Origin: Streptomyces sp. NBRC 110611
Lineage (GTDB): Bacteria > Actinomycetota > Actinomycetes > Streptomycetales > Streptomycetaceae
Length of the DNA stretch: 64,000 nucleotides
Direction of reading: 5' to 3'
Assembly: GCF_001590865.1 (NCBI RefSeq)
Contig: NZ_BBUY01000020.1
Location: forward strand, 17,356 to 81,355
The translations under genes were made by a program, and so were the position numbers. Positions within the stretch are counted from its first letter, which is position 1. Each line of letters opens with the position of its first letter. Positions 25,118 through 33,812 of this stretch are shown piece by piece. The notes beneath the pieces were generated by a model, which did not search any database, was not told the DNA's origin, and was given only the letters and a program-made list of their open reading frames with translations.

Positions 25118-27202
25118 ATGGCTTCGCCGGGCCGGAGGACGGTGCTCGGCGCGCTGTTCGCGCTGGCCGCCGCGGGGTGCGCGTCGAACGTCCCGGAGCA
25201 GCCGCGGTACGCCGCGGCCCCCGCCCCGCGGGCCGGGACGCCCGCCCAGCGGGACGGCACGTCGGGCGCCACCATCCTGCAGATCGTCGCCCACCCCGAC
25301 GACGATCTCTACTTCATGAGCCCCGACCTGCCGCAGTCGGTCGACGCCAACGACCGCATCGTGAGCGTGTACCTCACCAGCGGGGAGGCCAACGGCCGCA
25401 ACAAGGTGCCGGGAAGCGACGCGAAACCCGAGGAGGACTTCGCGGGCTACGCGGGATCCCGCCAGCAGGGCCTGCGCCAGGCCTACGCCCTCATGGCCAC
25501 CGGGGACGGCCTCGCGCGGTGGAACCGCACCACGCTGGACCTCCCCGGCGGTCTGCGGGCCGAGGCGGACAGCCTGGCGGACCACCCCGGTGTCACGCTC
25601 GTCTTCCTCGGCCTCTCCCAGCACACCCGGGACCGCACCAAGAGGGCGGACGTGGGCCTGCCGGTCCTGTGGAAGAACCCCGAGGCCGTCGGCCGGACCC
25701 GGGTGGCCACGGGGTCCACGGTGCGCGAGGAGCGCACGGTCACCCGCGGCACGGTGATCGACGCGCTCACGGCCCTGCTCGACCGTTTCCGGCCCACTCT
25801 GGTGCGCACCCTGGACCCGGATCCGGACATGCAGGTCCATGACGCGGAACACCGCCGGCACCACGACCAGACCGGCTACTCCGACCACCCGGACCACACC
25901 GCCGCCGCCCTGTTCACCTATGCGGCGCTCGAGCGCTACCGGGGCCCGGGCGCCGGGCGGCATTACGTGGTCACCGCGTATCGCGGCTACTACACCGAGC
26001 GCTGGCCGTTCAACCTCCCGGCCGACGTGGTCCGGGCCAAGGCGGAAGTCCTCAATGTCTATGGCGGATCGCCCGGCTTCGGCTGCGGATTCGCCGCCGG
26101 CTGCGGTGACTACGACGTCGGCCGCGACCGCTCGTACACGACCGGCTGGCTGCAGAGCACCACCTACCGCTACCCGGGCACCACCACCTGGCTGCGGCGG
26201 GGACCCGACGATCGCCTCACCGCCTTCGGCGTTCTCGACCAGCAGGCGGCGATGTGGACCGAAACCGCCCCGGGCAGTGGCCGCTGGAGCGGTCCCCGCC
26301 TGCTCGGCGGGGGCCCGCTCGTCCCGCATATCGCGGTGTCCCTGACCGAGGACGGCCGCTGGCAGCTGTTCGCCGAGCGCCTCTCCGGTCTCACCGCCGC
26401 CCCTCGGGGCAACCGGCGCGAGATCGTCGCTCTGGAGCAGAAGAGCCGGGGCGGTGCCTTCGGCTCCTGGGTCTCCCTGGGGAATCCGGAGGCCGATCCC
26501 GTCCGCGGCCGCCGGGTGGGCGCGCCCGTCGTGGCGCGCAACGCCGATGGCAGCGCCCAGGTCTTCGTACGCAACTGGGCCAAGGGCGTGAGCACGGCGC
26601 GGCAGACCGCGGACGGCTCGTGGAGCGCCTGGACGGACCTCGGGGGCGCCGAAGTCCAGGAAGGGCTGAGCGCCGTCACCGGCGCCGACGGCCGCGTCCA
26701 TGTCGTCGGCGCCGGTCACCGGACGGTCCACCACTGGGCCCAGGACCGTCCGAACGGACCGCTCACCCGGGCGTCCGCCACGGGACTGCCGACCCCGGTC
26801 GACCCTCCGGTGCTGGTGGCCCGGCCCGGCGGTGCACTGCTGCTGATGTACCGGCAGCAGAAGGCGGTCGAGCCCGTCGCGTACCGCCTCGAGGGGCCGG
26901 ACAGTACGTGGAAGCCGCTGGCCCTGCCCCTCGCGGGACGCGGTCACGGCCCCATGGCGGCCGCCGCCGACCCGGCACACCGGGAGCGCGCGGTGCTGGT
27001 GAGCCGCGACAACACCGGAGCCGTCAGCGTGTCGCCGCTGGGGCCGGGGGCCACGGTGAGGTGGTCGACGCTGGACGGCCGGATCGCGGGCCCGCCCGCG
27101 ATCGCCGCCGACGCCCGGGGCCGTCTGGTCGTCGCCGCACTCACCCCCGAGGGCACGCTCCACAGCGCGGTGGCACCGCTCCCCGGTCCCCGGCCGCGTT
27201 AG
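25118..27202 (+). CDS. PIG-L deacetylase lipoprotein with propeller-like C-terminal half
   Basis: 694 aa from ATG 25118; its ribosome site GGAGGG lies in the tail of the previous gene. GRRTVLGALFALAAAGCAS gives a lipobox, so it is probably anchored on the outer membrane face. The PIG-L zinc site is seen as IVAHPDDDLYFMSPD and SDHPDHTAAALFTYAA, within residues about 50-320. Residues about 340-690 hold repeats of the type GRWQLFAERLSGL, GSAQVFVRNWAKGVS and GRVHVVGAGHRTVHHWAQD, a beta-propeller or lectin-like tail. It is expected to remove acetyl groups from an N-acetylhexosamine of a surface glycan, with the propeller binding carbohydrate. Confidence 0.9.
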   Translation: MASPGRRTVLGALFALAAAGCASNVPEQPRYAAAPAPRAGTPAQRDGTSGATILQIVAHPDDDLYFMSPDLPQSVDANDRIVSVYLTSGEANGRNKVPGSDAKPEEDFAGYAGSRQQGLRQAYALMATGDGLARWNRTTLDLPGGLRAEADSLADHPGVTLVFLGLSQHTRDRTKRADVGLPVLWKNPEAVGRTRVATGSTVREERTVTRGTVIDALTALLDRFRPTLVRTLDPDPDMQVHDAEHRRHHDQTGYSDHPDHTAAALFTYAALERYRGPGAGRHYVVTAYRGYYTERWPFNLPADVVRAKAEVLNVYGGSPGFGCGFAAGCGDYDVGRDRSYTTGWLQSTTYRYPGTTTWLRRGPDDRLTAFGVLDQQAAMWTETAPGSGRWSGPRLLGGGPLVPHIAVSLTEDGRWQLFAERLSGLTAAPRGNRREIVALEQKSRGGAFGSWVSLGNPEADPVRGRRVGAPVVARNADGSAQVFVRNWAKGVSTARQTADGSWSAWTDLGGAEVQEGLSAVTGADGRVHVVGAGHRTVHHWAQDRPNGPLTRASATGLPTPVDPPVLVARPGGALLLMYRQQKAVEPVAYRLEGPDSTWKPLALPLAGRGHGPMAAAADPAHRERAVLVSRDNTGAVSVSPLGPGATVRWSTLDGRIAGPPAIAADARGRLVVAALTPEGTLHSAVAPLPGPRPR

Positions 27203-27243
27203 GGACGGCCGGCCGCCCTCCGGGGACCACAGCGCACATGCCG

Positions 27244-27263
27244 GTACCGATCTCCACCGGTAC
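27244..27263. promoter_or_regulatory. Inverted repeat GTACCG-N8-CGGTAC upstream of the polyketide synthase
   Basis: Two 6-bp arms (27244-27249, 27258-27263) lie 43 bases before the type III synthase start, followed by an A-rich stretch (GATAACAC). Possible operator/promoter; no regulator gene is adjacent. Confidence 0.3.
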
Positions 27264-27305
27264 GATAACACTACGCTCCAATGCGACTACGAAGGGTGGT
27301 CGGCT

Positions 27306-28367
27306 ATGGGTGGATGCGGTTCGGCGGTGGTGACCGGAGTCGGGGTGGCCCTGCCGGCGATCTCCTACAGCCAGGAGGAGTACATGCTGCTGGAGGGAGA
27401 CGAGTCCCGTCGGAGGCTCGTCGACCGGATCGCCGCGGCCTCCGGCATCTCACAGCGTCATGTGGCGGTGAGCCCCCTGCTCGACGACGTCAAGCACTGG
27501 TCCACGGCCGCACGGATGCGGCACTACCAGGAGGAAGCGCTTCCGCTCAGCAAGGACGCCGTGGCCTCGGCGCTGACCGCGACCCGTACCGATCCGGCCG
27601 ACATCGGCCTGGTGTGCGTGGCGTCCTCCACCGGATACGCCGCCCCGGGGCTGGACACCCGGCTGGCCAGGGACGTGGGCATATCGCCGACGGTGGAGCG
27701 GCTCCTGGTGGGGCACATGGGCTGCGTGGGGGCGCTGCCCGCCCTGGCCGCGTGCGCCAACTTCGTCCGCACCCAGCGGCGGCCGGCCGTGCTGGTGAAC
27801 GCGGAACTGTCGTCGCTGCACCTGCAGCCGCCGCCCTGGGACACCTGCCAGCGGGTGGTGAACGCGCTGTTCGGCGACGCCGTCACGGCCACCGTCATCC
27901 AGCCGGAGCGGTCCGCGGCGGACGGCCACGGCCTGGAGGTCGTGGACGTGGTCGCGCACACGGACACCGAGCACGAGGACTACATGGCGCTCACGGTCGG
28001 CGACCACGGCTTCCGGATGGACCTGTCCCCGCGGGTGCCCGATGTCCTCGAACGCCACCTGCGGCCCATGGTGAGCGGTCTGCTGGCACGTCACGCGCTC
28101 GGCCTCGCCGACGTGCGCTGGTGGGCGGTGCACCCGGGCGGACCACGCATCCTCGACGCGGCCGAGAACAGCCTCGGCCTGCCGCCCGAAGCCCTGGCCG
28201 CCTCCCGGCACGTACTGCGCGAGCACGGCAACTGCGCCTCCGCGGGGCTGCCGCTGGTGGTGCAGGAGCTGCAACACCGGTCTCCGCTGGCCCCCGGCCA
28301 CTACGGCCTGTCCCTGGCCTTCGGCCCCGGGCTGACCCTGTACGCGGTTCTGTTCCTGGGCGTCTGA
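27306..28367 (+). CDS. Type III polyketide synthase
   Basis: 353 aa from ATG 27306, with GAAGGGTGG upstream. The chalcone-synthase-type thiolase fold carries the triad Cys140 (LLVGHMGCVGALPAL), His276 (WWAVHPGGPRILD) and Asn309 (REHGNCASAG), and the C-terminal GLSLAFGPGLTLYAVLF loop. Homodimeric enzymes of this class condense acyl-CoA starters with malonyl-CoA, giving pyrones, resorcinols or naphthalenes. The product is not predictable by eye. An MMPL exporter begins 44 bases downstream, so the product may be exported. No tailoring oxidase or methyltransferase is next to it. Confidence 0.93.
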   Translation: MGGCGSAVVTGVGVALPAISYSQEEYMLLEGDESRRRLVDRIAAASGISQRHVAVSPLLDDVKHWSTAARMRHYQEEALPLSKDAVASALTATRTDPADIGLVCVASSTGYAAPGLDTRLARDVGISPTVERLLVGHMGCVGALPALAACANFVRTQRRPAVLVNAELSSLHLQPPPWDTCQRVVNALFGDAVTATVIQPERSAADGHGLEVVDVVAHTDTEHEDYMALTVGDHGFRMDLSPRVPDVLERHLRPMVSGLLARHALGLADVRWWAVHPGGPRILDAAENSLGLPPEALAASRHVLREHGNCASAGLPLVVQELQHRSPLAPGHYGLSLAFGPGLTLYAVLFLGV

Positions 28368-28411
28368 CCGCGCGCAGGGCACCGAGCCCCGAGTGGACCA
28401 CAGGTATCACC

Positions 28412-30763
28412 GTGTCCAACCCCGCCCGCACCACCACCGAAACCGAGCACCCCTCTCCCGGCACCGGACCCGGGCAACGGGCCGGCCGCTCCTGGCTCGC
28501 CGCGCTCGGACGCCTCCTGGTCCGCCGCCGGGTTCCCGTGCTGCTGGGCGTGCTGCTGGCCGTGGCGGCCGCGGTCCCGGTCGGCGGAGGCGTCGCCGGC
28601 CGGCTGTCCAGCGGCGGCTTCACCGACCCGGCCGCCGAGTCGACGCAGGCCGAGACGTTCCTCGCCGACCGCTTCGGGTCGGGTGTGCCCAATCTCGTGC
28701 TGCTGGCCCGCGCCCCGGGGCCGGTCGACGATCCGCGGGCCGCGGCCGCCGGGCGGGAGCTGACCCGTCGGCTCGCCGGGCAGCGGGGCGTGCTGTCGGC
28801 GGCGTCGTACTGGACGGTCCCGCGGGCGTCGGCGCCGCCGCTGCGGGCGCGGGACGCGCGCTCGGCGCTGGTGGTGCTGCGCCTGGGCGGTGACGAGGAC
28901 CGGGTACGGGCCACCGCCCTGGAACTGGTCCCCCGTTTCACCGGCCGTCAGGGGGTGCTGGAGGTCTCCGCGACCGGGTCCGCGCAGGTCGCGGTGGAGG
29001 CCCAGGAGCACAGCGAACAGGACCTGTTCCGCGCCGAGGCGTACGCGGCACCCGTCATCGCGCTCATCCTGGTCTTCGTGTTCGGCAGCGCGGTGGCGGC
29101 CGGCCTGCCGCTGCTCATCGGGGTGTTCTCGATCCTGGGCACCTTCGTCGTGCTGCGCGTGCTGTCCGGGCTGACCCTGGTGTCCGTCTTCGCGATCAAC
29201 ATCACCACGGCGCTGGGACTGGGGCTGGCCATCGACTACAGCCTGTTCATCGTCACCCGCTACCGGGAGGAGCTGGCCCGCGGCCTCGGCACCGCCGAGG
29301 CGGTCGCCCAGAGCCTCCGCACGGCCGGCCGTACCGTGCTGTTCTCCGCGCTGACGGTGGCCCTGTCGCTGTCGGCCCTGCTGGTCTTCCCGCTGTACTT
29401 CCTGCGCTCCTTCGCCTACGCGGGCGTGGCGGTGGTGGCGCTCGCGGCGTTCGCGGCCGTGGTCGTCCTGCCCGCGGTGCTCGGCGTGCTCGGCCCCCGG
29501 GTCGACGCACTGGACGTGCGGCGGCTGTTCCGGCGCCGGAGCAGACCGGGCGCGGCCGGCCGGAGGCCGGGGGCCGGGCCGGCCGGGAGAACGGGACGGT
29601 CCGCCGGGCCGGAGCGGGCCGCCGGAACCGGACCGGGCGGGTTCTGGAGCCGGCTCGCCACCGCGGTCATGCGGCGCCCGGTGCTGTGCGCGGCCGGTGT
29701 GGTCGCCCTGCTGGTGACGCTCGGCCTGCCGTTCGCCCGGGTCTCCTTCGGCCTGGTCGACGACCGGGTCCTGCCCGCCGACGCGCCCGCGCACCGGACG
29801 GCGCAGTTCGTACGGGAGGAGTTCACGAGCCGGGAGTCCTCCGCCCTGTCCGTGGTCCTGCCGGCCGTCGGCGGTTCCGGTGAGCGGCAGCGGGTCGCCG
29901 CGTACGCCGCCCGGCTCTCGGCGCTGCCGGGGGTGTCCCGGGTGGACACCGTCACGGGCTCCTACGCCGGAGGCCGGCCGGTGGCGGCCGCTTCCGCCGC
30001 CTCCGCCGCCTTCACCGCGGGCGGCGCCACCTGGCTGTCGGTGGTGCCGTCCGTCGAGCCGTACTCCTCCGCCGGCGCCGATCTGGTGAAGCGGGTGCGG
30101 GCGGACGGCGCACCGGGCGCGGTGCTCGTCGGGGGTGACGCCGCGGTGCTCCACGACACCCGCGACACCCTCTCGGACCGGCTGCCCGAAGCGGCGCTGA
30201 TCGTCGGCGGCACGACCGTGGTGCTGCTGTTCCTGTTCACCGGCAGCCTGCTGATCCCTGTCAAGGCCGTCGTGCTCAACCTGCTCAGCCTGACCGCGAC
30301 CTTCGGCGCCATGGTGTACGTCTTCCAGGAGGGCCACCTGCGGGCCCTGGTCGGCGACTTCACCGTGACGGGACTGGTGGACATCACCATGCCGGTGCTG
30401 ATGTTCTGCGTCGCCTTCGGGCTGTCCATGGACTACGAGGTGTTCCTGCTCTCGCGGATCAAGGAGGCCTACGCCGAGACCGGCGACAACACCCGGGCCG
30501 TCGCCGCCGGGCTGGAGCGGACCGGCCGCCTGGTCAGTGCCGCGGCGGCGCTCGTCGCCGTCGTGATGATCGCGCTGGCCACGTCGGGGATCACCTTCCT
30601 GAAGCTGCTGGGCGTGGGCCTGGCGCTGGCGGTGCTGCTGGACGCCACGCTGGTGCGCGGCGTGCTCGTACCGGCCGTGATGCGGCTCGCGGGGCGGGCC
30701 AACTGGTGGGCGCCGCCTCCGCTGCGCCGCCTGCACCGCAGGCTGGGACTCACCGACGAGTGA
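28412..30763 (+). CDS. MMPL-family RND exporter
   Basis: 783 aa from GTG 28412. There are two copies of the RND layout: a first helix (VPVLLGVLLAVAAAVPVGGG), an extracytoplasmic domain, then a bundle of five or six helices. The MMPL signatures are seen in LGLGLAIDYSLFIVTRYREE in the first half and CVAFGLSMDYEVFLLSRIKE in the second. A Gly/Arg-rich cytoplasmic loop lies near residues 375-410. The family exports lipids, polyketides or drugs using proton motive force. It is likely co-transcribed with the type III synthase, and its stop overlaps the next gene's GTG. Confidence 0.93.
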   Translation: MSNPARTTTETEHPSPGTGPGQRAGRSWLAALGRLLVRRRVPVLLGVLLAVAAAVPVGGGVAGRLSSGGFTDPAAESTQAETFLADRFGSGVPNLVLLARAPGPVDDPRAAAAGRELTRRLAGQRGVLSAASYWTVPRASAPPLRARDARSALVVLRLGGDEDRVRATALELVPRFTGRQGVLEVSATGSAQVAVEAQEHSEQDLFRAEAYAAPVIALILVFVFGSAVAAGLPLLIGVFSILGTFVVLRVLSGLTLVSVFAINITTALGLGLAIDYSLFIVTRYREELARGLGTAEAVAQSLRTAGRTVLFSALTVALSLSALLVFPLYFLRSFAYAGVAVVALAAFAAVVVLPAVLGVLGPRVDALDVRRLFRRRSRPGAAGRRPGAGPAGRTGRSAGPERAAGTGPGGFWSRLATAVMRRPVLCAAGVVALLVTLGLPFARVSFGLVDDRVLPADAPAHRTAQFVREEFTSRESSALSVVLPAVGGSGERQRVAAYAARLSALPGVSRVDTVTGSYAGGRPVAAASAASAAFTAGGATWLSVVPSVEPYSSAGADLVKRVRADGAPGAVLVGGDAAVLHDTRDTLSDRLPEAALIVGGTTVVLLFLFTGSLLIPVKAVVLNLLSLTATFGAMVYVFQEGHLRALVGDFTVTGLVDITMPVLMFCVAFGLSMDYEVFLLSRIKEAYAETGDNTRAVAAGLERTGRLVSAAAALVAVVMIALATSGITFLKLLGVGLALAVLLDATLVRGVLVPAVMRLAGRANWWAPPPLRRLHRRLGLTDE

Positions 30764-31884
30764 ACGCGGTGAGGGCAACGGGCACGGGGCGCGCCGCGGT
30801 CAGACGCCGGGGTCTGCGCCACCTCCCGCTGCTGCCCGTCGTCCTGCTCGTCGGAGGCACCCTCTTCGACTACTCCACCGATCCGCACGTCACCGGAGAG
30901 GCCTTCTACACGGCCGCGCCGATGACCGCCGCGGCGCTGCTGTCGCTGCGCGCGACGGTCCTGGCGGGGCTCGGTGCCTGTGCGGCCGACGTCGCGCTGC
31001 TCGCCCACTTCGGCCTCCTGGGAAACTCCGGTGGGCTGAGCGAGCTGGCGTCGGTCGTGACCGTCTCGGCCCTCGCCGTCGGTGTCAACCGTCTGATGTA
31101 CTACAGCAACGTGCGGCTGCAGTCCGCGCGCAGAGTCGCCCTCGCCGTGCAGCGCGCCGTCCTGCCGGAGCCACCGGCCTCGATCGGGCCGCTGCGGATC
31201 GCCGTGCGCTACCAGGCGGCGGCGAAGGACGCACAGATCGGTGGCGACCTCTACGGCGCTCAGGAGACCCCTTACGGCGTGCGCTGCCTGGTCGGCGACG
31301 TCCGGGGCAAGGGCATGGACGCGATCAGGGCGGTGGACGTGGCCATGGGCGTGTTCCGGGAGGCCGCCGACGAGGAGCCCACGCTCGCCGGGATCGCGGC
31401 CAGGGTGGAGCGGGCCCTGGTACGGGAGCGGGAGCTGCGGTCGGACACGGTGCGGACCGAGGGGTTCGTCACCGCCGTGCTCGTCGAGATCCCGCACCGC
31501 GGCGAGGAACTGCGGCTGCTCAACCGCGGCCACCCGGAGCCGCTGCTGCTGCACGCCGGCCGGGTGCGCGCCGCGGAACCGTCCGCCCCGGCCCTCCCCC
31601 TGGGGCTGGCGGAGCTGTGCCCCGGCCAGGACCGGACCGACAGCGTGCTCTTCCCTCCGGGGGCGACTCTTCTGCTGTACACCGACGGTCTGACCGAGGC
31701 GCGGAACCGCGCCGGGGACTTCTACGACCCCGTGGCCGGTCTGACCGGGCAGGACTTCCCCGGGCCGGACGAGCTGCTCGACACCCTGCTCGCCGAGGTG
31801 ACCGAGCACACCGGCGGCCGCATCACCGATGACCTGGCGCTGCTCGCGGTCACCCGGGACAGTGGGCACACCGAACGGACGTAG
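30760..31884 (+). CDS. Membrane-anchored PP2C (SpoIIE-type) phosphatase
   Basis: 374 aa from GTG 30760, overlapping the MMPL stop (GTGA); GTG 30769 is an alternative. Three or four helices cover residues 15-110 (LLPVVLLVGGTLFDY, LRATVLAGLGACAADVALLA). A SpoIIE-like PP2C domain follows: AVQRAVLPEPPASIGPLRIA, AQIGGDLYGAQETPYGVRCL, VGDVRGKGMDA, LLYTDGLTEARNRAGDFYDP, ITDDLALLAV. The metal-binding Asp residues of GDLY, GDVRGKG and TDGLTE/DD are present. These phosphatases usually act on anti-sigma-antagonist proteins. Coupling to an exporter gene is unusual and may simply reflect gene order. Confidence 0.9.
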   Translation: MNAVRATGTGRAAVRRRGLRHLPLLPVVLLVGGTLFDYSTDPHVTGEAFYTAAPMTAAALLSLRATVLAGLGACAADVALLAHFGLLGNSGGLSELASVVTVSALAVGVNRLMYYSNVRLQSARRVALAVQRAVLPEPPASIGPLRIAVRYQAAAKDAQIGGDLYGAQETPYGVRCLVGDVRGKGMDAIRAVDVAMGVFREAADEEPTLAGIAARVERALVRERELRSDTVRTEGFVTAVLVEIPHRGEELRLLNRGHPEPLLLHAGRVRAAEPSAPALPLGLAELCPGQDRTDSVLFPPGATLLLYTDGLTEARNRAGDFYDPVAGLTGQDFPGPDELLDTLLAEVTEHTGGRITDDLALLAVTRDSGHTERT

Positions 31885-32029
31885 GACAGCGGAAGGGGAC
31901 GACGCGACGTGCACCCGAGCAGGGACCGAAGCCGGTACCGAGATGAGGACAGCAGGGCGCCGCGGACGGCGCGGACCTCTGTGCACGGAAGGCAGGGTGG
32001 TCGTGTTGGGCGGCGGTGACGGGTATGAG

Positions 32030-32434
32030 ATGGCCGCCGTGGACGGCGCGGCGGCGGAGGGTGCCTCGCGTATCGCGCTCACCGCGGCGGCGGGCGAACT
32101 GCTGTGCCTGCTGCGCGATCAGCACGGCCCGCTGATGTTCCACCAGTCCGGCGGCTGCTGCGACGGCAGCGCCCCCATGTGCTATCCGGCCGGGGAGTTC
32201 CGTACCGGAGCGTCGGATGTGCTGCTGGCGTGGCTGAGCGTGGACGGCGTACCGGAACCGGTGGGGTTCTGGATGTCGGCGGACCAGTTCGCACGCTGGC
32301 GGCACACGCATCTGACCGTGGATGTCGTCCCGGGCCGGGGCAGTGGGTTCTCCCTGGAGGCGCCGGAGGGCGTCCGCTTCCTGATCCGCTCCCGGCTGCT
32401 CACCGACGAGGAACGGGCCCGGCTCGGGGACTGA
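32030..32434 (+). CDS. DUF779 protein
   Basis: 134 aa from ATG 32030; the frame is open further upstream (ATG 31943) but the conserved part begins with RIALTAAAGELLCLLRDQHG. The family hallmark is PLMFHQSGGCCDGSAPMCYP followed by FWMSADQFARWRHTHLTVDV and GSGFSLEAPEGVRFLIRSR. The three conserved Cys look like a metal or redox site. DUF779 genes often accompany aldehyde dehydrogenases; none is adjacent here. A strong terminator follows. Confidence 0.85.
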   Translation: MAAVDGAAAEGASRIALTAAAGELLCLLRDQHGPLMFHQSGGCCDGSAPMCYPAGEFRTGASDVLLAWLSVDGVPEPVGFWMSADQFARWRHTHLTVDVVPGRGSGFSLEAPEGVRFLIRSRLLTDEERARLGD

Positions 32435-32466
32435 ACGGCGGCCGGAGGCCTGCCCCCTGGGCAGTG

Positions 32467-32504
32467 GTGAGGCCCCACGCACGGGGGAGAACGTGGGGCC
32501 TCAC
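32467..32504. terminator. Hairpin terminator after DUF779
   Basis: GTGAGGCCCCACG (32467-32479) and CGTGGGGCCTCAC (32492-32504): perfect 13-bp stem, 12-nt loop, 33 bases after the stop. Confidence 0.85.
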
Positions 32505-32556
32505 TCAGGTGAACGGCTGGAGCGGGCTGCCGGTTCCCTTCCTCGTGCAGATTCCG

Positions 32557-32572
32557 CAAAAAATTTTGCGAG
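32557..32572. other. AT-rich near-palindrome CGCAAAA-AA-TTTTGCG
   Basis: A 7-bp inverted repeat with a 2-base centre in an otherwise very GC-rich gap between convergent genes. It could be a second, T-tract terminator serving both strands, or a protein site. Confidence 0.45.
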
Positions 32573-32672
32573 AGGCGGACGGGCCGCCCGCGCGGCGGGT
32601 AAGGGAGAGGCCCTCCGGGGCTCAGCCCTCGTCGGGGCTCAGTCCTCGCCGGGGCCCAGATCTCGTCGCGGC

Positions 32673-33620
32673 TCAGTCCTCGTCCTGGACGAGCCGTTCG
32701 AGCAATTGACGGAACTCGCCGTCCAGCACCACCCGTAGCCCGTCGCCGTCCGGCTCGCTCAGCGGCGTCATCACCCCTCGCCGCCACCAGAAGACCCGGG
32801 GGCTGATCGCGCCCGCGGCGTCCTCGTACCCGGCCGCGGCGAACTGCGCCATGGCCTGCAGCGCCGGGATCACCTGGGCGTCGTGGATCCGGTGGAACGC
32901 CAGCTGGTGACGGAAGGGCAGGGCCACCAGCGCACCGTCCGGGGCGAGCGGGGTGCCCGTGATCCGCGGCACCAGTTCACCGAGCACCAGCACCCGGCTG
33001 GCGGTGAAGAACGAGTCGCCGAGCACCACCTCGAATGTCGTCCCGTCACCGCGCCGCACCGTCTCGTGTCCCTCGACCGGCAGGGCACGCAGGTTGTTCA
33101 GCGCCCGGATCCGCAGCTCGGCCACCTCACCGAGATCCGACAGCGCGTCCTCGCCCAGCATCTGCACCGCCTCGGGCAGATCGAGCGCGAGGACCTCCCG
33201 CAGCCCCGGAGCCGGCTCCCGGCCGTAGCGGAAGGAGAGCGAAGCGGGGAGCGTCTCCTGGGCGACGACACGGGGGTAGAGACAGGCCCGGATCTCGTCC
33301 TCGCTGAGGATCTCCAGCGGCTGCGGACCGTCCATCGTCCGCAGCACCTTGCCGACGTGATCCCGGATCAGCACCGGCCAGCCACGCTCGCCGCGCCGGT
33401 CGCGGTGGCACACGGCGGCGAGGTTGCCGAGGCCGAACTGGCGGCCCGCGGCGTCGGTGACCACCCCGGCGTACGCGGTCACTTCCAGGCCCTGTTCCGC
33501 GAAGGCCTGCCGGACCTGTGACCGGAAGACACCGCCCTCGCGCTCGGAGAAGAAGCTGAACTCCGCATCGCGTACCACCTCGCGGGGATCCCGCTTCGGT
33601 CCTCGGCGGAACAGGCCCAT
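32673..33620 (-). CDS. DUF1444-like hypothetical protein
   Basis: 315 aa from ATG 33620, with GGGAGGAAGAG upstream. It opens MGLFRRGPKRDPREVVRDAE and continues VTAYAGVVTDAAGRQFGLGN and YPRVVAQETLPASLSF; the second half has LLGDSFFTASRVLVLGELVP-like and VVALPFRHQLAFHRI-like segments. Cytoplasmic, no signal or helices. The general pattern recalls DUF1444/YtpQ-type proteins, but the assignment is tentative. Convergent with DUF779 and likely monocistronic. Confidence 0.65.
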   Translation of the reverse strand: MGLFRRGPKRDPREVVRDAEFSFFSEREGGVFRSQVRQAFAEQGLEVTAYAGVVTDAAGRQFGLGNLAAVCHRDRRGERGWPVLIRDHVGKVLRTMDGPQPLEILSEDEIRACLYPRVVAQETLPASLSFRYGREPAPGLREVLALDLPEAVQMLGEDALSDLGEVAELRIRALNNLRALPVEGHETVRRGDGTTFEVVLGDSFFTASRVLVLGELVPRITGTPLAPDGALVALPFRHQLAFHRIHDAQVIPALQAMAQFAAAGYEDAAGAISPRVFWWRRGVMTPLSEPDGDGLRVVLDGEFRQLLERLVQDED

Positions 33621-33812
33621 CTCTTCCTCCCGGCAGCGGGCACGCACAACGGCCTTGAAGGGCCGATCGTAACGGGTGCGCCCACCGCCCTCGCCGTCCT
33701 GCCGGGCCACGCACATGGTGACCGGTGGAGGGGCGCGAAGCGACGCGGTGCGCCCCGGGAGCGACGAGGGGGTGGGCCGGGCCGGCGGGAGAGGTCGCCG
33801 GAACGGGGCTGA

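Noticed and set aside
21820..25275. Reverse open frame of 1,151 codons opposite the GT4-Stealth gene
   Set aside because: It is the mirror of a strongly supported forward gene; composition (Gly/Arg/His-rich, no motifs) is typical of antisense shadow frames at high GC.
28301..30778. Reverse frame of 825 codons opposite the MMPL gene
   Set aside because: Gln/Arg/Gly-rich composition without domains; shadow.
27306..31884. Naming the type III synthase product (for example a naphthalene or pyrone)
   Set aside because: The active-site triad is clear but starter-selecting residues cannot be judged by eye and no tailoring genes are adjacent.
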